This document shows, piece after piece, positions 44,282-54,473 of a stretch of 64,000 nt of DNA. Made by a program: the position numbers and the translations under genes. How positions within the stretch are numbered: the stretch's first letter is position 1; each line of letters opens with the position of its first letter. The stretch is from Lachnospiraceae bacterium AC2031. GTDB lineage: Bacteria; Bacillota; Clostridia; Lachnospirales; Lachnospiraceae. Below the pieces are notes generated by a model. It ran no database searches. It saw only the letters and a program-made list of their open reading frames with translations, and had not been told where the DNA came from. The stretch is from contig JIAB01000001.1 in the NCBI GenBank assembly GCA_000687975.1, positions 2,821,001-2,885,000 on the forward strand, given 5' to 3'.

Positions 44282-47200
44282 ATGTTAAAACAGAAAATCA
44301 GAAAGGTAGTGTCATTTGCGCTGGCTACAACTATGTCCATCGCTATGGCAGTAACTGGAGGCGTAAATGACATTAGAGGAGTTCACGCTGCTAGTAATGA
44401 TTTAGCTAGTCAGGTCAATTTCTCTACTATTTTAGGACGCGGTGTTGACTACGGTATCATTGCAGAGAATTTTCAGCAGAGATCACATATGCAGACTACA
44501 TATGCGGTTGGAAGCTTTTCTTGTGCATGTGATGGCGTACCATCAGAGGCTAATCTTAACCCTGTGGGATCAACAGCGCATTTTTTAATTGGTGATGTAG
44601 TTCCAGCAGGGCAGGAGCAGTATAGCAGAACTACTAAAGGTCCTGTATACGCATTTGTCGGTGGTGATGGAACAAACAACCTGGTTGTTGAGGCGTCAGA
44701 AAATGTCTACGCTCAGGAAGAAGGAAAAGATAGTAACTTCAAGAGCCAGAACTTCGCTAACACAGACAAGATAGTAGACAACAACACAACTCAGCATGTT
44801 AAGGATCTTTGTGATAGCGTGTTTGGTGTATCAAATCAGCTTTCAGTTAAGGCAACATCTGATGATGCTATCGATTATAGAGATTACTTTACAACAACTG
44901 GTGGTGGAAAAGATGGCGATAAGGCTTGTCTTGATCTTACATCAGGCGATTTTGCTAATAAGGTAGTTTATATCGATGTAGATGATGATCTGCTTGGATA
45001 TATGAATGTTGCTGATAACTTCAATATTATCAAGGATTCATCTACTGTTATTGTATTTAACATCGGACCAGATGTTTCTACTAATAGTACAGTTCGTTCT
45101 GATAATGATTATGCTATTAAGGGTAGACATGGACTTAAAGAAGAAGAGTTCGTAACACTTAGTACATACAGCGTATCAGTTGATAATGGAAACAGCTGGA
45201 TCAGAACAACAAGTTCTACTGGTCAGGATGGTAAGGAAGACGAAACGGCTAAAGCAAATTATGAGGAAACTCGTAAGCTTGATATGGAAGTTAACCAGAA
45301 GATCATCTGGAACATCACAACAAATCATGAAGTTGCACTTGATGCTTCTGCTGGACTTTTCATCGTGCCAAATGCATTTGTCGATGTAATCGGTTCAAGT
45401 ACAGGTTGGGTAGTAGCAAAAGATATTGCTAACACAACTGGTGAGTGGCACTACACATACTGCGGAAATGTATTTGAGAATAAAAATGCTATCGGAAAAC
45501 TTACTGTAAAGAAGGTAACAACAGGAAACGTTCCTTCAGGATATACTTCAACTTATAAATTTACTGTAAAGACAAATGACGACCCTGCACTTTATGTTCA
45601 GGACGAGAACGGAACACTCGGTCTTGCTGAACATGTATTTGATGTAACTGCTGGTGACGAGGCAGGTACCCTTATTGAGAAAATAGATGTAACAAAGAAA
45701 TATATAGTAGAAGAAGTTGCTCCAGAAAACCTGGGTGACTCATTAACTTGTGAGACAACATATGATAACAACACTGTAGATTATACAGATAAGCAGGAAG
45801 CAACAGTTGTTATCAATAATGACTTTAAGCGTATTACTGGTAGCTTAACAGTTTCTAAGGTAGAAGATGGTGATGTTAACGGAAGCGGAAAGCCATCAAC
45901 ATATAGCTTCTATATTAAGAGCGGTGATAAGTATGTAGATTTTAGCGATCACAGCAACTTAGTAGATGAAAAGCCAGCGACACCATTTAGCGTGTCAATC
46001 GCAAGTAAGACAACTGTTGACGGACTTGTAGCTGGTAGAGCATATACAGTTGAAGAGGCTGATGTAACAGGCCTTAATTCTGGATTCACTTATAAGCCTT
46101 CATATGTTTATGACGGCAATGCATCAAATGTAGCTGCTAGCCTTACAAAGGATAAGCAGGAAGCAACTGCTGAGATTACTAATAGCTTTAATCAGGCTAA
46201 GACAGTAGTAACACTTAGCAAGAAGGATATTAACGGTACAGGCGAACTCAAGGGAGCTGAGCTTAGAATCACAACAGATGCTGCTGGTCAGAACGTAGTT
46301 AATGATGCAGTGACTGGCGAAGCACTTAAGTGGATCTCAACAGATGTTGCTAAGCAGGTAAGCCTTGTTAATGGCGTTTACTACATGACAGAGACAACAG
46401 CTCCTGAAGGATATGATGTTTCTGAGACCGTAGCTTTCGAAGTTGAAAATGGTTTCGTAACTAAGGTTGGTAACGCAGGAGACGTTAATGGCACAACAGT
46501 AACAATGTTTGATGCACCAACTGTTTATAAGACAAATGTTAAGATCAGCAAGCAGGCAGTAGGCGGCGGAGCTGAGCTTGCAGGAGCAGAGTTCACTCTT
46601 ACTGGTGTTGATGAGTCAGGTAAGAGCAATATATTCAAAGATGAGAATGTAGCTGGTACTTCAGCTTCAATATCAAAGGATGGCGAAACAATCACATTTG
46701 TATCAGGAAATGCTCCAACAGAGATTAAGAATCTTCTTGATGGAACATATACACTTGTTGAGAAGGCTGCACCAGAAGGATATGAGATCGCATCAAGTAT
46801 CAGATTTTCTATTAGGAATGGTGAGGTTGTTCCTGAGTCAGTTAAGACAGAGGTTCAGGGCGCTACACCAGCTGAGTCTGGATATGTAATCGCACCAGAG
46901 GGAACATATACAGCTGCAACAGGAAGTAATCCTACTGTTATCACAATGTTCGATGCAGTTAAGGTGGTTAAGCCAACTGTTGAGATCAGCAAGCAGGATA
47001 TTTATAGTAATGAACTTCCAGGAGCTACACTTACACTTACTGGTAAGGCTGGTGATAATACAGTAATCTTTACAGAAGAGAATATCTCATCTGATAAGAT
47101 TAAGAATAATGGTGAGACAATCGAGTTTGTATCTGGTGATGCACCTACAGTGATCAAGAATCTTCCAGATGGTAAATATACACTTCATGAAGATGCAGCA

Positions 47201-50200
47201 CCAAATGGTTATCTCGTAGCAACTAATATCGAATTTGAGATTAAAGATGGTAAGGTTGCACCTGGAACTAATGTGACGGCAGCAACAGAAGATAAGAATG
47301 CAGTTATCACAATGGTTGATGAGGCAGAGCCAGTACCAGAGCCAAACAAGACTGATGTTAAGATCAGCAAGCAGGCAGTAGGCGGTGGGGCAGAGCTCGA
47401 GGGAGCTACATTCACACTTACAGGAAAGACACTTGATGCTGCTGGAAACACAACATCAGAGAATGTAACATTTACAACAGATAATACAGAGGGAACTAAC
47501 GCTAAGGTTTCTGATGATAGCAAGACAATAACATTTGAGTCTGGAAAGGCACCTACAGAGATCAAGAATCTTCCAGATGGAACATACACACTTGTAGAGA
47601 AGGCTGCACCAGAAGGATATGAGATTGCATCAAGTATCATCTTCACAATCAAGAATGGCGCAGTAGTAGCAGATTCAGTTAAGACAGAAGTTCAAGGAGC
47701 TACACCAGCAGAGACTGGATATGGAACAGCACCAGAGGGAACATACACAGCTGCAACAGATAGCAGCTCAGCTGTAATCACAATGTTCGATGCTGTAAAG
47801 CCAGCAAAGACAACAGTTGATATCAGCAAGCAGGATGTTCATAGTGAAGAGCTTCCAGGAGCAACACTTACACTTAAGGGTGAGGCTAACGGAAGAAGTA
47901 TCATCTTCACAGAAGCTAACATCAGCTCAGACAAGATCACAGACCTTGGTGAGACAATCAAGTTTGTATCAGGAGATGCACCTACAACTATTAAGGATCT
48001 TCCAGATGGTAAGTATACACTTCATGAGGATGCAGCTCCAAATGGTTACCTAGTAGCAACAGATATCGAATTTGAGATTAAAGATGGTAAGGTTGTACCA
48101 GGAACAAATGTAACTGCTGCAACAGAAGATAAAAATGCAGTAATTACAATGGTTGACGAAGCTGAGCCAGTACCAGAGCCAGCAAAGACAACAGTTGAGA
48201 TCAGTAAGCAGGATGTATATGATAAAGAGCTTCCAGGAGCAACACTTACACTTACAGGAGAGACAGCTGATGGATCTGTAATCTTTACAGATGCAAACAT
48301 CTCATCTGATAAGATTAAAGATAATGGTAAGAAGATCGAGTTCGTGTCAGGTGATGCACCTACAGTAATCAAGGATCTTCCAGATGGAAAGTACACACTC
48401 CATGAAGATGCAGCACCAAATGGTTACCTCGTAGCAACAGATATCGAGTTCGAAATCAAGGATGGTAAGGTTGTACCTGGAACTAATGTGACAGCAGCAA
48501 CAGAAGATAAGAATGCAGTTATCACAATGGTTGATGAGGCAGAGCCAGTACCAGAGCCAGCAAAGACAACAGTTGAGATCAGTAAGCAGGATGTATATGA
48601 TAAAGAGCTTCCAGGAGCAACACTTACACTTACAGGAGAGACAGCTGATGGATCTGTAATCTTTACAGATGCAAACATCTCATCTGATAAGATTAAAGAT
48701 AATGGTAAGAAAATCGAGTTCGTGTCAGGCGATGCACCTACAGTAATCAAAGATCTTCCAGATGGAAAGTACACACTCCATGAAGATGCAGCACCAAATG
48801 GTTACCTCGTAGCAACAGATATCGAATTCGAGATTAAAGATGGTAAGGTTGTACCTGGAACTAATGTGACAGCAGCAACAGAAGATAAGAATGCAGTTAT
48901 CACAATGGTTGATGAGGCAGAGCCTGTTACAGAAGAACCTACAACAGAAGAGCCAACAACTGAAGGACCTACAGAGGAGCCAACAACTGAGGAACCTACA
49001 ACTTCAGAGCCAATAATTCAGGTTTCTAAGACTGATGTTAAGATCAGCAAGCAGGCTGTAGGTGGTGGAGCAGAGCTCGAGGGAGCTACATTCACACTTA
49101 CAGGAAAGACACTTGATGCTGCAGGAAATACAACATCAGAGAATGTAACATTTACAACAGATAATACAGAAGGAACTAACGCAAAGGTTTCTGATGATAG
49201 CAAGACAATCACATTTGAGTCTGGAAAGGCACCTACAGAAATCAAGAATCTTCCAGATGGAACATACACACTTGTAGAGAAGGCTGCACCAGAAGGATAT
49301 GAGATTGCATCAAGTATCATCTTCACAATTAAGAACGGCGCAGTAGTAGCAGATTCAGTTAAGACAGAAGTTCAAGGTGCTACACCAGCAGAGACTGGAT
49401 ATGGAACAGCACCAGAGGGAACATACACAGCTGCAACAGATAGCAGCTCAGCTGTAATCACAATGTTCGATGCTGTAAAGCCAGCAAAGACAACTGTTGA
49501 TATTAGCAAGCAGGATGTACTTAGTAAGGAGCTTCCAGGAGCAACACTTACACTTAAGGGTGAGGCTAACGGAAGAAGTATCATCTTCACAGAAGCTAAC
49601 ATTAGCTCTGACAAGATCACAGACCTTGGTGAGACAATCAAGTTTGTATCAGGAGATGCACCTACAACTATTAAGGATCTTCCAGATGGTAAGTATACAC
49701 TTCATGAGGAAGCAGCACCTAAGGGTTATGTGGTAGCAACAAACATCGAGTTCGAAATCAAGGATGGTGTTGTAACAGGAACAAATGTAACAGCAGCAAC
49801 GGCTGATAAGAATGTAACAATCACAATGGTTGATGATGCAGAACCTGTTACAGAAGAGCCAACAACTGAGGAACCTACAACAGAGGCACCAAAGACAGAA
49901 GAACCTACAACAGAAGAGCCAACAACTGAAGGACCTACAGAGGCACCTACAGAAGAGCCAACAACTTCAGAGCCAATAATTCAGGTTTCTAAGACTGATG
50001 TTAAGATCAGCAAGCAGGCTGTAGGTGGTGGAGCAGAGCTCGAGGGAGCAACACTTACACTTACAGGAAAGACACTTGATGCTGCAGGAAATACAACATC
50101 AGAGGATGTAACATTTACAACAGATAATACTGAGGGAACTGACGCTAAGGTTTCTGATGATAGCAAGACAATCACATTTGAGTCTGGAAAAGATGCTACT

Positions 50201-51652
50201 GAAATTAAGAGCCTTCCAGATGGAACATACACACTTACAGAGACAGCAGCACCAGAAGGATATGAGATTGCATCAAGCATTATCTTTACTATCAAGGATG
50301 GAAAGGTAGTAGCAGATTCAGTTAAGACTGAAGTTATTGATGCATCTGGAAATACTTCAACAGGTGATGCGCCAGACGGAACATTTACAGAGGCAACAGA
50401 GAAGAGTTCATCTGTTATCACAATGTTCGATGCTGTAAAGACTGTTAAGGAAGAACCAACAACAGAGGAGCCAACAACAGAGGCACCAAAGACAGAGGAG
50501 CCAACAACAGAGGCACCAAAGACAGAGGAGCCAACAACAGAGGCACCAAAGACAGAAGAGCCAACAACAGAGGCGCCAAAGACAGAAGAGCCAACAACAG
50601 AAGCGCCAAAGACAGAGGAGCCAACAACAGAAGCGCCAAAGACAGAGGAGCCAACAACAGAGGCACCAAAGACAGAGGAGCCAACAACGGAGGCGCCAAA
50701 GACAGAGGAGCCAACAACAGAGGCACCAAAGGCTCAGACATCAAAGGCTGATGTAAAGATCAGTAAGCAGGCAGTAGGTGGCGGAGCTGAGCTCGAGGGA
50801 GCAACACTTACACTTACAGGTAAGGATTTTGAAAGTAAGGCTATTACATTTACAGATGCAAATGTAGCTGGAACATCTGCTAAGGTTTCTGATGATAACA
50901 AGACAATTACATTCGTATCTGGTAAAGAGGCTACAGAGATTAAGAGTCTTCCAGATGGAACATACACACTTACAGAGACAGCGGCACCAGAAGGATATGA
51001 GATTGCATCAAGTATTATCTTTACTATCAAGAGTGGAAAGGTAGTGGCAGATTCAGTTAAGACTGAAGTTGTAGATGCATCTGGTAAGTCATCAACTGGT
51101 GATGCACCAGAGGGAACATTTACAGCAGCAACGGAAAAGAGTTCATCAGTGATTACAATGTTCGATGCTGCTAAGGCTTCAAAGGCTGAGTCAAAGGCAG
51201 AAGAGCCTACTACAGAAGCACCTAAGGGAACATCAAGTAAGACTGATGTTAAGGATGATTCAAAGGACAAAGAAGTAAAGACAACAAATACATCTACAAC
51301 TAAGACGGGCGTTAAGGAAGAGCCTACAACAGAAGCTGCAAAAGATCAGAAGACAGGAACTGCACTTCAGAAGACAACTGAGACAACAACAGAGCAGACA
51401 ACTGAGACTACAACTCAGAAGCCTTCTGAAACACCTTCTACAGAGGTTAAACAGCCAACTACAGAGGTTAAGCAGCCAACAACTACAACTAATCCATCAC
51501 CAAATGCACCTTCAACACCTCAGAAGGACACAACAACAGTTAGCACAGGTGATAGCATGAACGTAGTACCAATTATCGTGGTTATGATTCTTGCACTTGC
51601 TGGAATAATCATCCTTATCATTCGTAAGAGAAAGATGCGTTACGAGTACTAA
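44282..51652 (+). CDS. Giant surface adhesin 2 with alternating Cna-B-like repeats
   Basis: A 2456-residue paralogue of adhesin 1. It has a signal peptide (1-38) and the same N-terminal module (ILGRGVDYGII near residue 50). Three diverse Cna-B-like domains (~405-745) are followed by ten repeats of two kinds up to ~2300. Kind A begins VKISKQAVGGGAEL and has E-box YTLVEKAAPEGYE or YTLTETAAPEGYE. Kind B begins ISKQDV..ELPGATL and has YTLHEDAAPNGY. The order is A B A B B B A B A A. Thr/Glu/Pro linkers separate some units, the longest being nine 10-residue copies (2061-2150). The C-terminus has VSTGD, a membrane helix and the same RKRKMRYEY tail. Ribosome site AAGGGGAT. Likely anchored by the same machinery as adhesin 1. 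Confidence 0.88.
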   Translation: MLKQKIRKVVSFALATTMSIAMAVTGGVNDIRGVHAASNDLASQVNFSTILGRGVDYGIIAENFQQRSHMQTTYAVGSFSCACDGVPSEANLNPVGSTAHFLIGDVVPAGQEQYSRTTKGPVYAFVGGDGTNNLVVEASENVYAQEEGKDSNFKSQNFANTDKIVDNNTTQHVKDLCDSVFGVSNQLSVKATSDDAIDYRDYFTTTGGGKDGDKACLDLTSGDFANKVVYIDVDDDLLGYMNVADNFNIIKDSSTVIVFNIGPDVSTNSTVRSDNDYAIKGRHGLKEEEFVTLSTYSVSVDNGNSWIRTTSSTGQDGKEDETAKANYEETRKLDMEVNQKIIWNITTNHEVALDASAGLFIVPNAFVDVIGSSTGWVVAKDIANTTGEWHYTYCGNVFENKNAIGKLTVKKVTTGNVPSGYTSTYKFTVKTNDDPALYVQDENGTLGLAEHVFDVTAGDEAGTLIEKIDVTKKYIVEEVAPENLGDSLTCETTYDNNTVDYTDKQEATVVINNDFKRITGSLTVSKVEDGDVNGSGKPSTYSFYIKSGDKYVDFSDHSNLVDEKPATPFSVSIASKTTVDGLVAGRAYTVEEADVTGLNSGFTYKPSYVYDGNASNVAASLTKDKQEATAEITNSFNQAKTVVTLSKKDINGTGELKGAELRITTDAAGQNVVNDAVTGEALKWISTDVAKQVSLVNGVYYMTETTAPEGYDVSETVAFEVENGFVTKVGNAGDVNGTTVTMFDAPTVYKTNVKISKQAVGGGAELAGAEFTLTGVDESGKSNIFKDENVAGTSASISKDGETITFVSGNAPTEIKNLLDGTYTLVEKAAPEGYEIASSIRFSIRNGEVVPESVKTEVQGATPAESGYVIAPEGTYTAATGSNPTVITMFDAVKVVKPTVEISKQDIYSNELPGATLTLTGKAGDNTVIFTEENISSDKIKNNGETIEFVSGDAPTVIKNLPDGKYTLHEDAAPNGYLVATNIEFEIKDGKVAPGTNVTAATEDKNAVITMVDEAEPVPEPNKTDVKISKQAVGGGAELEGATFTLTGKTLDAAGNTTSENVTFTTDNTEGTNAKVSDDSKTITFESGKAPTEIKNLPDGTYTLVEKAAPEGYEIASSIIFTIKNGAVVADSVKTEVQGATPAETGYGTAPEGTYTAATDSSSAVITMFDAVKPAKTTVDISKQDVHSEELPGATLTLKGEANGRSIIFTEANISSDKITDLGETIKFVSGDAPTTIKDLPDGKYTLHEDAAPNGYLVATDIEFEIKDGKVVPGTNVTAATEDKNAVITMVDEAEPVPEPAKTTVEISKQDVYDKELPGATLTLTGETADGSVIFTDANISSDKIKDNGKKIEFVSGDAPTVIKDLPDGKYTLHEDAAPNGYLVATDIEFEIKDGKVVPGTNVTAATEDKNAVITMVDEAEPVPEPAKTTVEISKQDVYDKELPGATLTLTGETADGSVIFTDANISSDKIKDNGKKIEFVSGDAPTVIKDLPDGKYTLHEDAAPNGYLVATDIEFEIKDGKVVPGTNVTAATEDKNAVITMVDEAEPVTEEPTTEEPTTEGPTEEPTTEEPTTSEPIIQVSKTDVKISKQAVGGGAELEGATFTLTGKTLDAAGNTTSENVTFTTDNTEGTNAKVSDDSKTITFESGKAPTEIKNLPDGTYTLVEKAAPEGYEIASSIIFTIKNGAVVADSVKTEVQGATPAETGYGTAPEGTYTAATDSSSAVITMFDAVKPAKTTVDISKQDVLSKELPGATLTLKGEANGRSIIFTEANISSDKITDLGETIKFVSGDAPTTIKDLPDGKYTLHEEAAPKGYVVATNIEFEIKDGVVTGTNVTAATADKNVTITMVDDAEPVTEEPTTEEPTTEAPKTEEPTTEEPTTEGPTEAPTEEPTTSEPIIQVSKTDVKISKQAVGGGAELEGATLTLTGKTLDAAGNTTSEDVTFTTDNTEGTDAKVSDDSKTITFESGKDATEIKSLPDGTYTLTETAAPEGYEIASSIIFTIKDGKVVADSVKTEVIDASGNTSTGDAPDGTFTEATEKSSSVITMFDAVKTVKEEPTTEEPTTEAPKTEEPTTEAPKTEEPTTEAPKTEEPTTEAPKTEEPTTEAPKTEEPTTEAPKTEEPTTEAPKTEEPTTEAPKTEEPTTEAPKAQTSKADVKISKQAVGGGAELEGATLTLTGKDFESKAITFTDANVAGTSAKVSDDNKTITFVSGKEATEIKSLPDGTYTLTETAAPEGYEIASSIIFTIKSGKVVADSVKTEVVDASGKSSTGDAPEGTFTAATEKSSSVITMFDAAKASKAESKAEEPTTEAPKGTSSKTDVKDDSKDKEVKTTNTSTTKTGVKEEPTTEAAKDQKTGTALQKTTETTTEQTTETTTQKPSETPSTEVKQPTTEVKQPTTTTNPSPNAPSTPQKDTTTVSTGDSMNVVPIIVVMILALAGIIILIIRKRKMRYEY
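47348..48035 (+). repeat. Long direct repeat in adhesin 2, first copy (second at 49028-49715)
   Basis: An A-plus-B domain pair of about 690 bases is repeated almost exactly 1680 bases downstream (49028-49715), starting AAGACTGATGTTAAG in both. The copies diverge just after the TATACACTTCATGAGGA segment. Confidence 0.8.
48181..48924 (+). repeat. Tandem duplication of a 378-base B-type domain
   Basis: Copies start at 48181 and 48559 with the same sequence (AGCAAAGACAACAGTTGAG) and differ at only a few bases. It encodes two identical 126-residue B-type Cna-B domains. Confidence 0.85.
50462..50731 (+). repeat. Nine 30-base repeats coding for a Thr/Glu/Pro linker
   Basis: Nine in-frame copies of a 30-base unit encoding the ten-residue EEPTTEAPKT theme (one register). 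Variation is almost only at third positions (GAG/GAA, GCA/GCG, ACA/ACG). Probably a flexible, length-variable spacer between Cna-B domains. The units abut without spacers, so this is not a CRISPR array. Confidence 0.92.
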
Positions 51653-51700
51653 GATACAGTACAAGTGAGTTGCAAAAACACGCTAAAAATGCTAGTATAT

Positions 51701-51740
51701 TGAGTCAGTGGAATGAAATGTTCCACTGACTCATTTCTTT
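51701..51740 (+). terminator. Terminator of adhesin 2 with TGAGTCA/TGACTCA stem
   Basis: TGAGTCAGTGGAA pairs perfectly with TTCCACTGACTCA around a 7-base loop, followed by TTTCTTT. No T-box or leader peptide for trpS is visible in the 34 bases that remain. Confidence 0.88.
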
Positions 51741-51773
51741 AAGAAATAAACGTAGAAAGAAAGGCAGTTTTTT

Positions 51774-52787
51774 ATGAGTAACGATTCAAATGCAACTGAA
51801 AAGAAGAAAGTATTACTAAGTGGTATTCAGCCAACTGGTGTGTTTACACTTGGAAATTATATAGGAGCAATTAGAAACTGGAAGAAGATGCAGGAAGATT
51901 ATGACTGTGCATACTTTATCGCAGATCTTCATAGTCTTACAGTTCGTCAGGATCCAGCAGATCTTAGAAAGAGATCAAAGGATGCGTATGCGCTTATGCT
52001 TGCCTGCGGAATTGATCCTGATAAGAGCCTGGCTTTTATTCAGAGCCATGTTCCTGCACATGCAGAGCTTGGATGGATTCTTTCCTGCTATACACAGTTT
52101 GGTGAGCTTTCACGTATGACTCAGTTCAAGGATAAGTCAGCACAGCATAAGGATAATATCAATGCAGGTCTTTTTGATTATCCTGCACTTATGGCAGCAG
52201 ACATTCTGCTTTATCAGCCTGACTATGTCCCAACAGGTGCTGATCAGAAGCAGCATGTAGAGCTTACTCGTACTATTGCTAATAGATTTAATGGACTCTA
52301 TGGTGATGTGTTCAAGGTTCCTGAACCATATATTGCTAAGGCTGGTGCTAAGATAATGTCACTTCAGAATCCTACAAAGAAGATGTCTAAGTCTGATGAA
52401 AATCCTAAGGCGACTGTATCAATCCTTGATAAGCCAGATGTTATCATGGCTCGTTTCAAGAGTGCAGTTACTGATAGTGAGTCAGAGGTTGCCTTCAGAG
52501 AAGGCAAAGATGGTATTAATAATCTTATGACTATTTACTCTGTATTTACAGGTGAAAGCTTCGAACAGATCGAGAAGGATTTTGCTGGTAAGGGTTATGG
52601 TGATTTCAAGAAGGCTGTTGGTACAGTCGTTGTTGATGCACTTACTCCTGTAAGAGAAGAGTTCGAGAGATTATCTAAGGATAAGGCTTACCTTGAGTCT
52701 TGTTATAAGAAGGGTGCTGAGACTGCTTCATATGTTGCAGGCAAGACCCTTAACAAAGTTAAGAAGAAGGTTGGACTTCTTGTATAA
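51774..52787 (+). CDS. trpS: Tryptophan--tRNA ligase
   Basis: TrpRS, 337 residues, charging tRNA-Trp. The HIGH-like motif is in PTGVFTLGNYIGAIRNW (about 19-35), AELGWILSCYTQFGELSRM follows, and the KMSKS loop reads KKMSKSDENPKATV (about 202-215). GAAAGGCAG lies 11 bases before the ATG. Length matches bacterial TrpRS. Confidence 0.96.
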   Translation: MSNDSNATEKKKVLLSGIQPTGVFTLGNYIGAIRNWKKMQEDYDCAYFIADLHSLTVRQDPADLRKRSKDAYALMLACGIDPDKSLAFIQSHVPAHAELGWILSCYTQFGELSRMTQFKDKSAQHKDNINAGLFDYPALMAADILLYQPDYVPTGADQKQHVELTRTIANRFNGLYGDVFKVPEPYIAKAGAKIMSLQNPTKKMSKSDENPKATVSILDKPDVIMARFKSAVTDSESEVAFREGKDGINNLMTIYSVFTGESFEQIEKDFAGKGYGDFKKAVGTVVVDALTPVREEFERLSKDKAYLESCYKKGAETASYVAGKTLNKVKKKVGLLV

Positions 52788-52850
52788 AAGATTTTATCTT
52801 TTGTTTTCTTCTAAGCTGAGGCTAGGAAGTATATTAATAAGGGAAATGGT

Positions 52851-54473
52851 ATGAAGGTTAGAAATTATAGCACGGACAATAGTATTGTGCGTCTAACTAA
52901 ATATCGTAAGAAAGGACTGCTCAGGATTATTTTCAGCCGTTTGGGTGGAATAATCCTGCTTCTTTATTTGCAGGTAAGTATGGTGTTTTCGCTGTTTACC
53001 TGGTTCTCGGGTTATATCCCATATTATCAAACGGTGAAGGTTATATTCACTGTGATAATGATCATTTATCTTTTTAATAGTGATATGGATTCTTCAGCTA
53101 AGCTGACATGGATGTTTATCATTTCAATGCTCCCACTTCCGGGATCGATTTTTCTTGCGTTTACACAATTTGAGATTGGTCATGTTGCCATGAAGCGGAG
53201 AATGCTCCGAGTTATGGCAGAGACTAAGGATGCTTTGCCTCAACAGGCAAGGACCATGAAAGAACTTGAAACTGATGAGTCCGGTATTACTGAGATGTCT
53301 CAGTACCTTAGTAAGACTGGTGACTTTCCAATATATAATAATACCGAGGTAACTTATTTTGCTAGTGGAGAAGAGAAGTTTGAGGCTCTTCTTGAGGAAC
53401 TGCGTAAGGCAGAGAAGTTTATCTTCCTTGAGTATTTCATTATAACTGAAGGATATATGTGGGGACGGATCCTTAAGATCCTTATTGATAAGGTGAAGGA
53501 AGGAGTAGAAGTTCGAGTCCTCTATGATGGCATGTGCGAAATGTCATTACTGCCGCACAACTATGCAGAACGACTGCAGACCTTTGGAATCAATGCGAAG
53601 ACATTTTCCAAGATCCATCCTTTTGTTTCTACATATTATAATTACCGTGATCACCGAAAGGTGCTGGTGATTGATGGAAAGGTGGCTTTTAACGGCGGTG
53701 TTAATCTTGCTGATGAGTATATCAATCGGATAGAACGATTTGGCTACTGGAAAGATTCTGCTGTTATGGTTAAAGGCGAAGCCGTAAAGGCATACACACT
53801 GATGTTCCTTCAGATGTGGGCTGAGGATTCTGGTAATGTTGAGTTAGGCGATTATCTTGAAGTAAGTTGTGATCCGAAACGAAGTCTTAGTAATAAAAAA
53901 GAACTAAGTGAGGAGTTCAGTCCTTCAGGATATGTTATGCCATATAGTGATATTCCTCTTGATGATGAGAAGGTCGGAGAGAATATTTATATGGATGTAC
54001 TGAGTCGTGCTCATAACTATGTACACATCATGACTCCTTATCTTGTGCTAGATGATGAACTGAGAACATCCATTAAGTATGCTGCCAGTCGCGGTGTTGA
54101 TATATCGATTATTCTTCCGGGAGTTCCGGATAAGAGGCTGGCTTATGCTCTGGCTAAGTCGCATTATAAGGATCTTGTTAAGTCGGGGGTTCATATCTAT
54201 GAGTATACCCCAGGGTTCGTTCATACTAAGAACTTTGTAAGTGATGATGAGAAGGCGATAGTAGGAACTATAAATCTTGATTACAGAAGTCTCTATCATC
54301 ATTTTGAATGTGCAACCTATATGTATAAGTGCGACGCGGTTGCAGATGTGGAAAGAGATTTCCAGCAAACCATGGCTCAGTGTCGAGAGATTACACTGGA
54401 TACTATAAAGCACGAAAAAATATTTTATAAGCTGATGGGACCGCTAGTCAAACTTATAGCGCCACTCATGTAG
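52851..54473 (+). CDS. cls: Cardiolipin synthase
   Basis: A 540-residue membrane phospholipase D-family enzyme joining two phosphatidylglycerol molecules. Two or three N-terminal helices (about residues 22-105) precede two HKD motifs: HRKVLVIDGKVAFNGG (about 267-282) and HTKNFVSDDEKAIVGT (about 457-472), each with the required His, Lys and Asp. The N-terminal leader domain and length fit ClsA-type enzymes. AAGGGAAAT precedes the ATG. It ends within a large GAGTC-type hairpin. Confidence 0.93.
   Translation: MKVRNYSTDNSIVRLTKYRKKGLLRIIFSRLGGIILLLYLQVSMVFSLFTWFSGYIPYYQTVKVIFTVIMIIYLFNSDMDSSAKLTWMFIISMLPLPGSIFLAFTQFEIGHVAMKRRMLRVMAETKDALPQQARTMKELETDESGITEMSQYLSKTGDFPIYNNTEVTYFASGEEKFEALLEELRKAEKFIFLEYFIITEGYMWGRILKILIDKVKEGVEVRVLYDGMCEMSLLPHNYAERLQTFGINAKTFSKIHPFVSTYYNYRDHRKVLVIDGKVAFNGGVNLADEYINRIERFGYWKDSAVMVKGEAVKAYTLMFLQMWAEDSGNVELGDYLEVSCDPKRSLSNKKELSEEFSPSGYVMPYSDIPLDDEKVGENIYMDVLSRAHNYVHIMTPYLVLDDELRTSIKYAASRGVDISIILPGVPDKRLAYALAKSHYKDLVKSGVHIYEYTPGFVHTKNFVSDDEKAIVGTINLDYRSLYHHFECATYMYKCDAVADVERDFQQTMAQCREITLDTIKHEKIFYKLMGPLVKLIAPLM

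Noticed and set aside
50462..50731. Nine 30-base direct repeats as a CRISPR array
   Set aside because: The units abut without spacers, lie in frame and encode a Thr/Glu/Pro linker.
47209..51270. Several minus-strand open frames of 90-180 codons inside adhesin 2
   Set aside because: Mirror images of the plus-strand Cna-B and Thr/Glu/Pro repeats, with no start signals and no family resemblance.
51653..51773. T-box or trp leader before trpS
   Set aside because: Only a terminator of adhesin 2 and a short spacer are present. No T-box sequence or specifier stem is visible.
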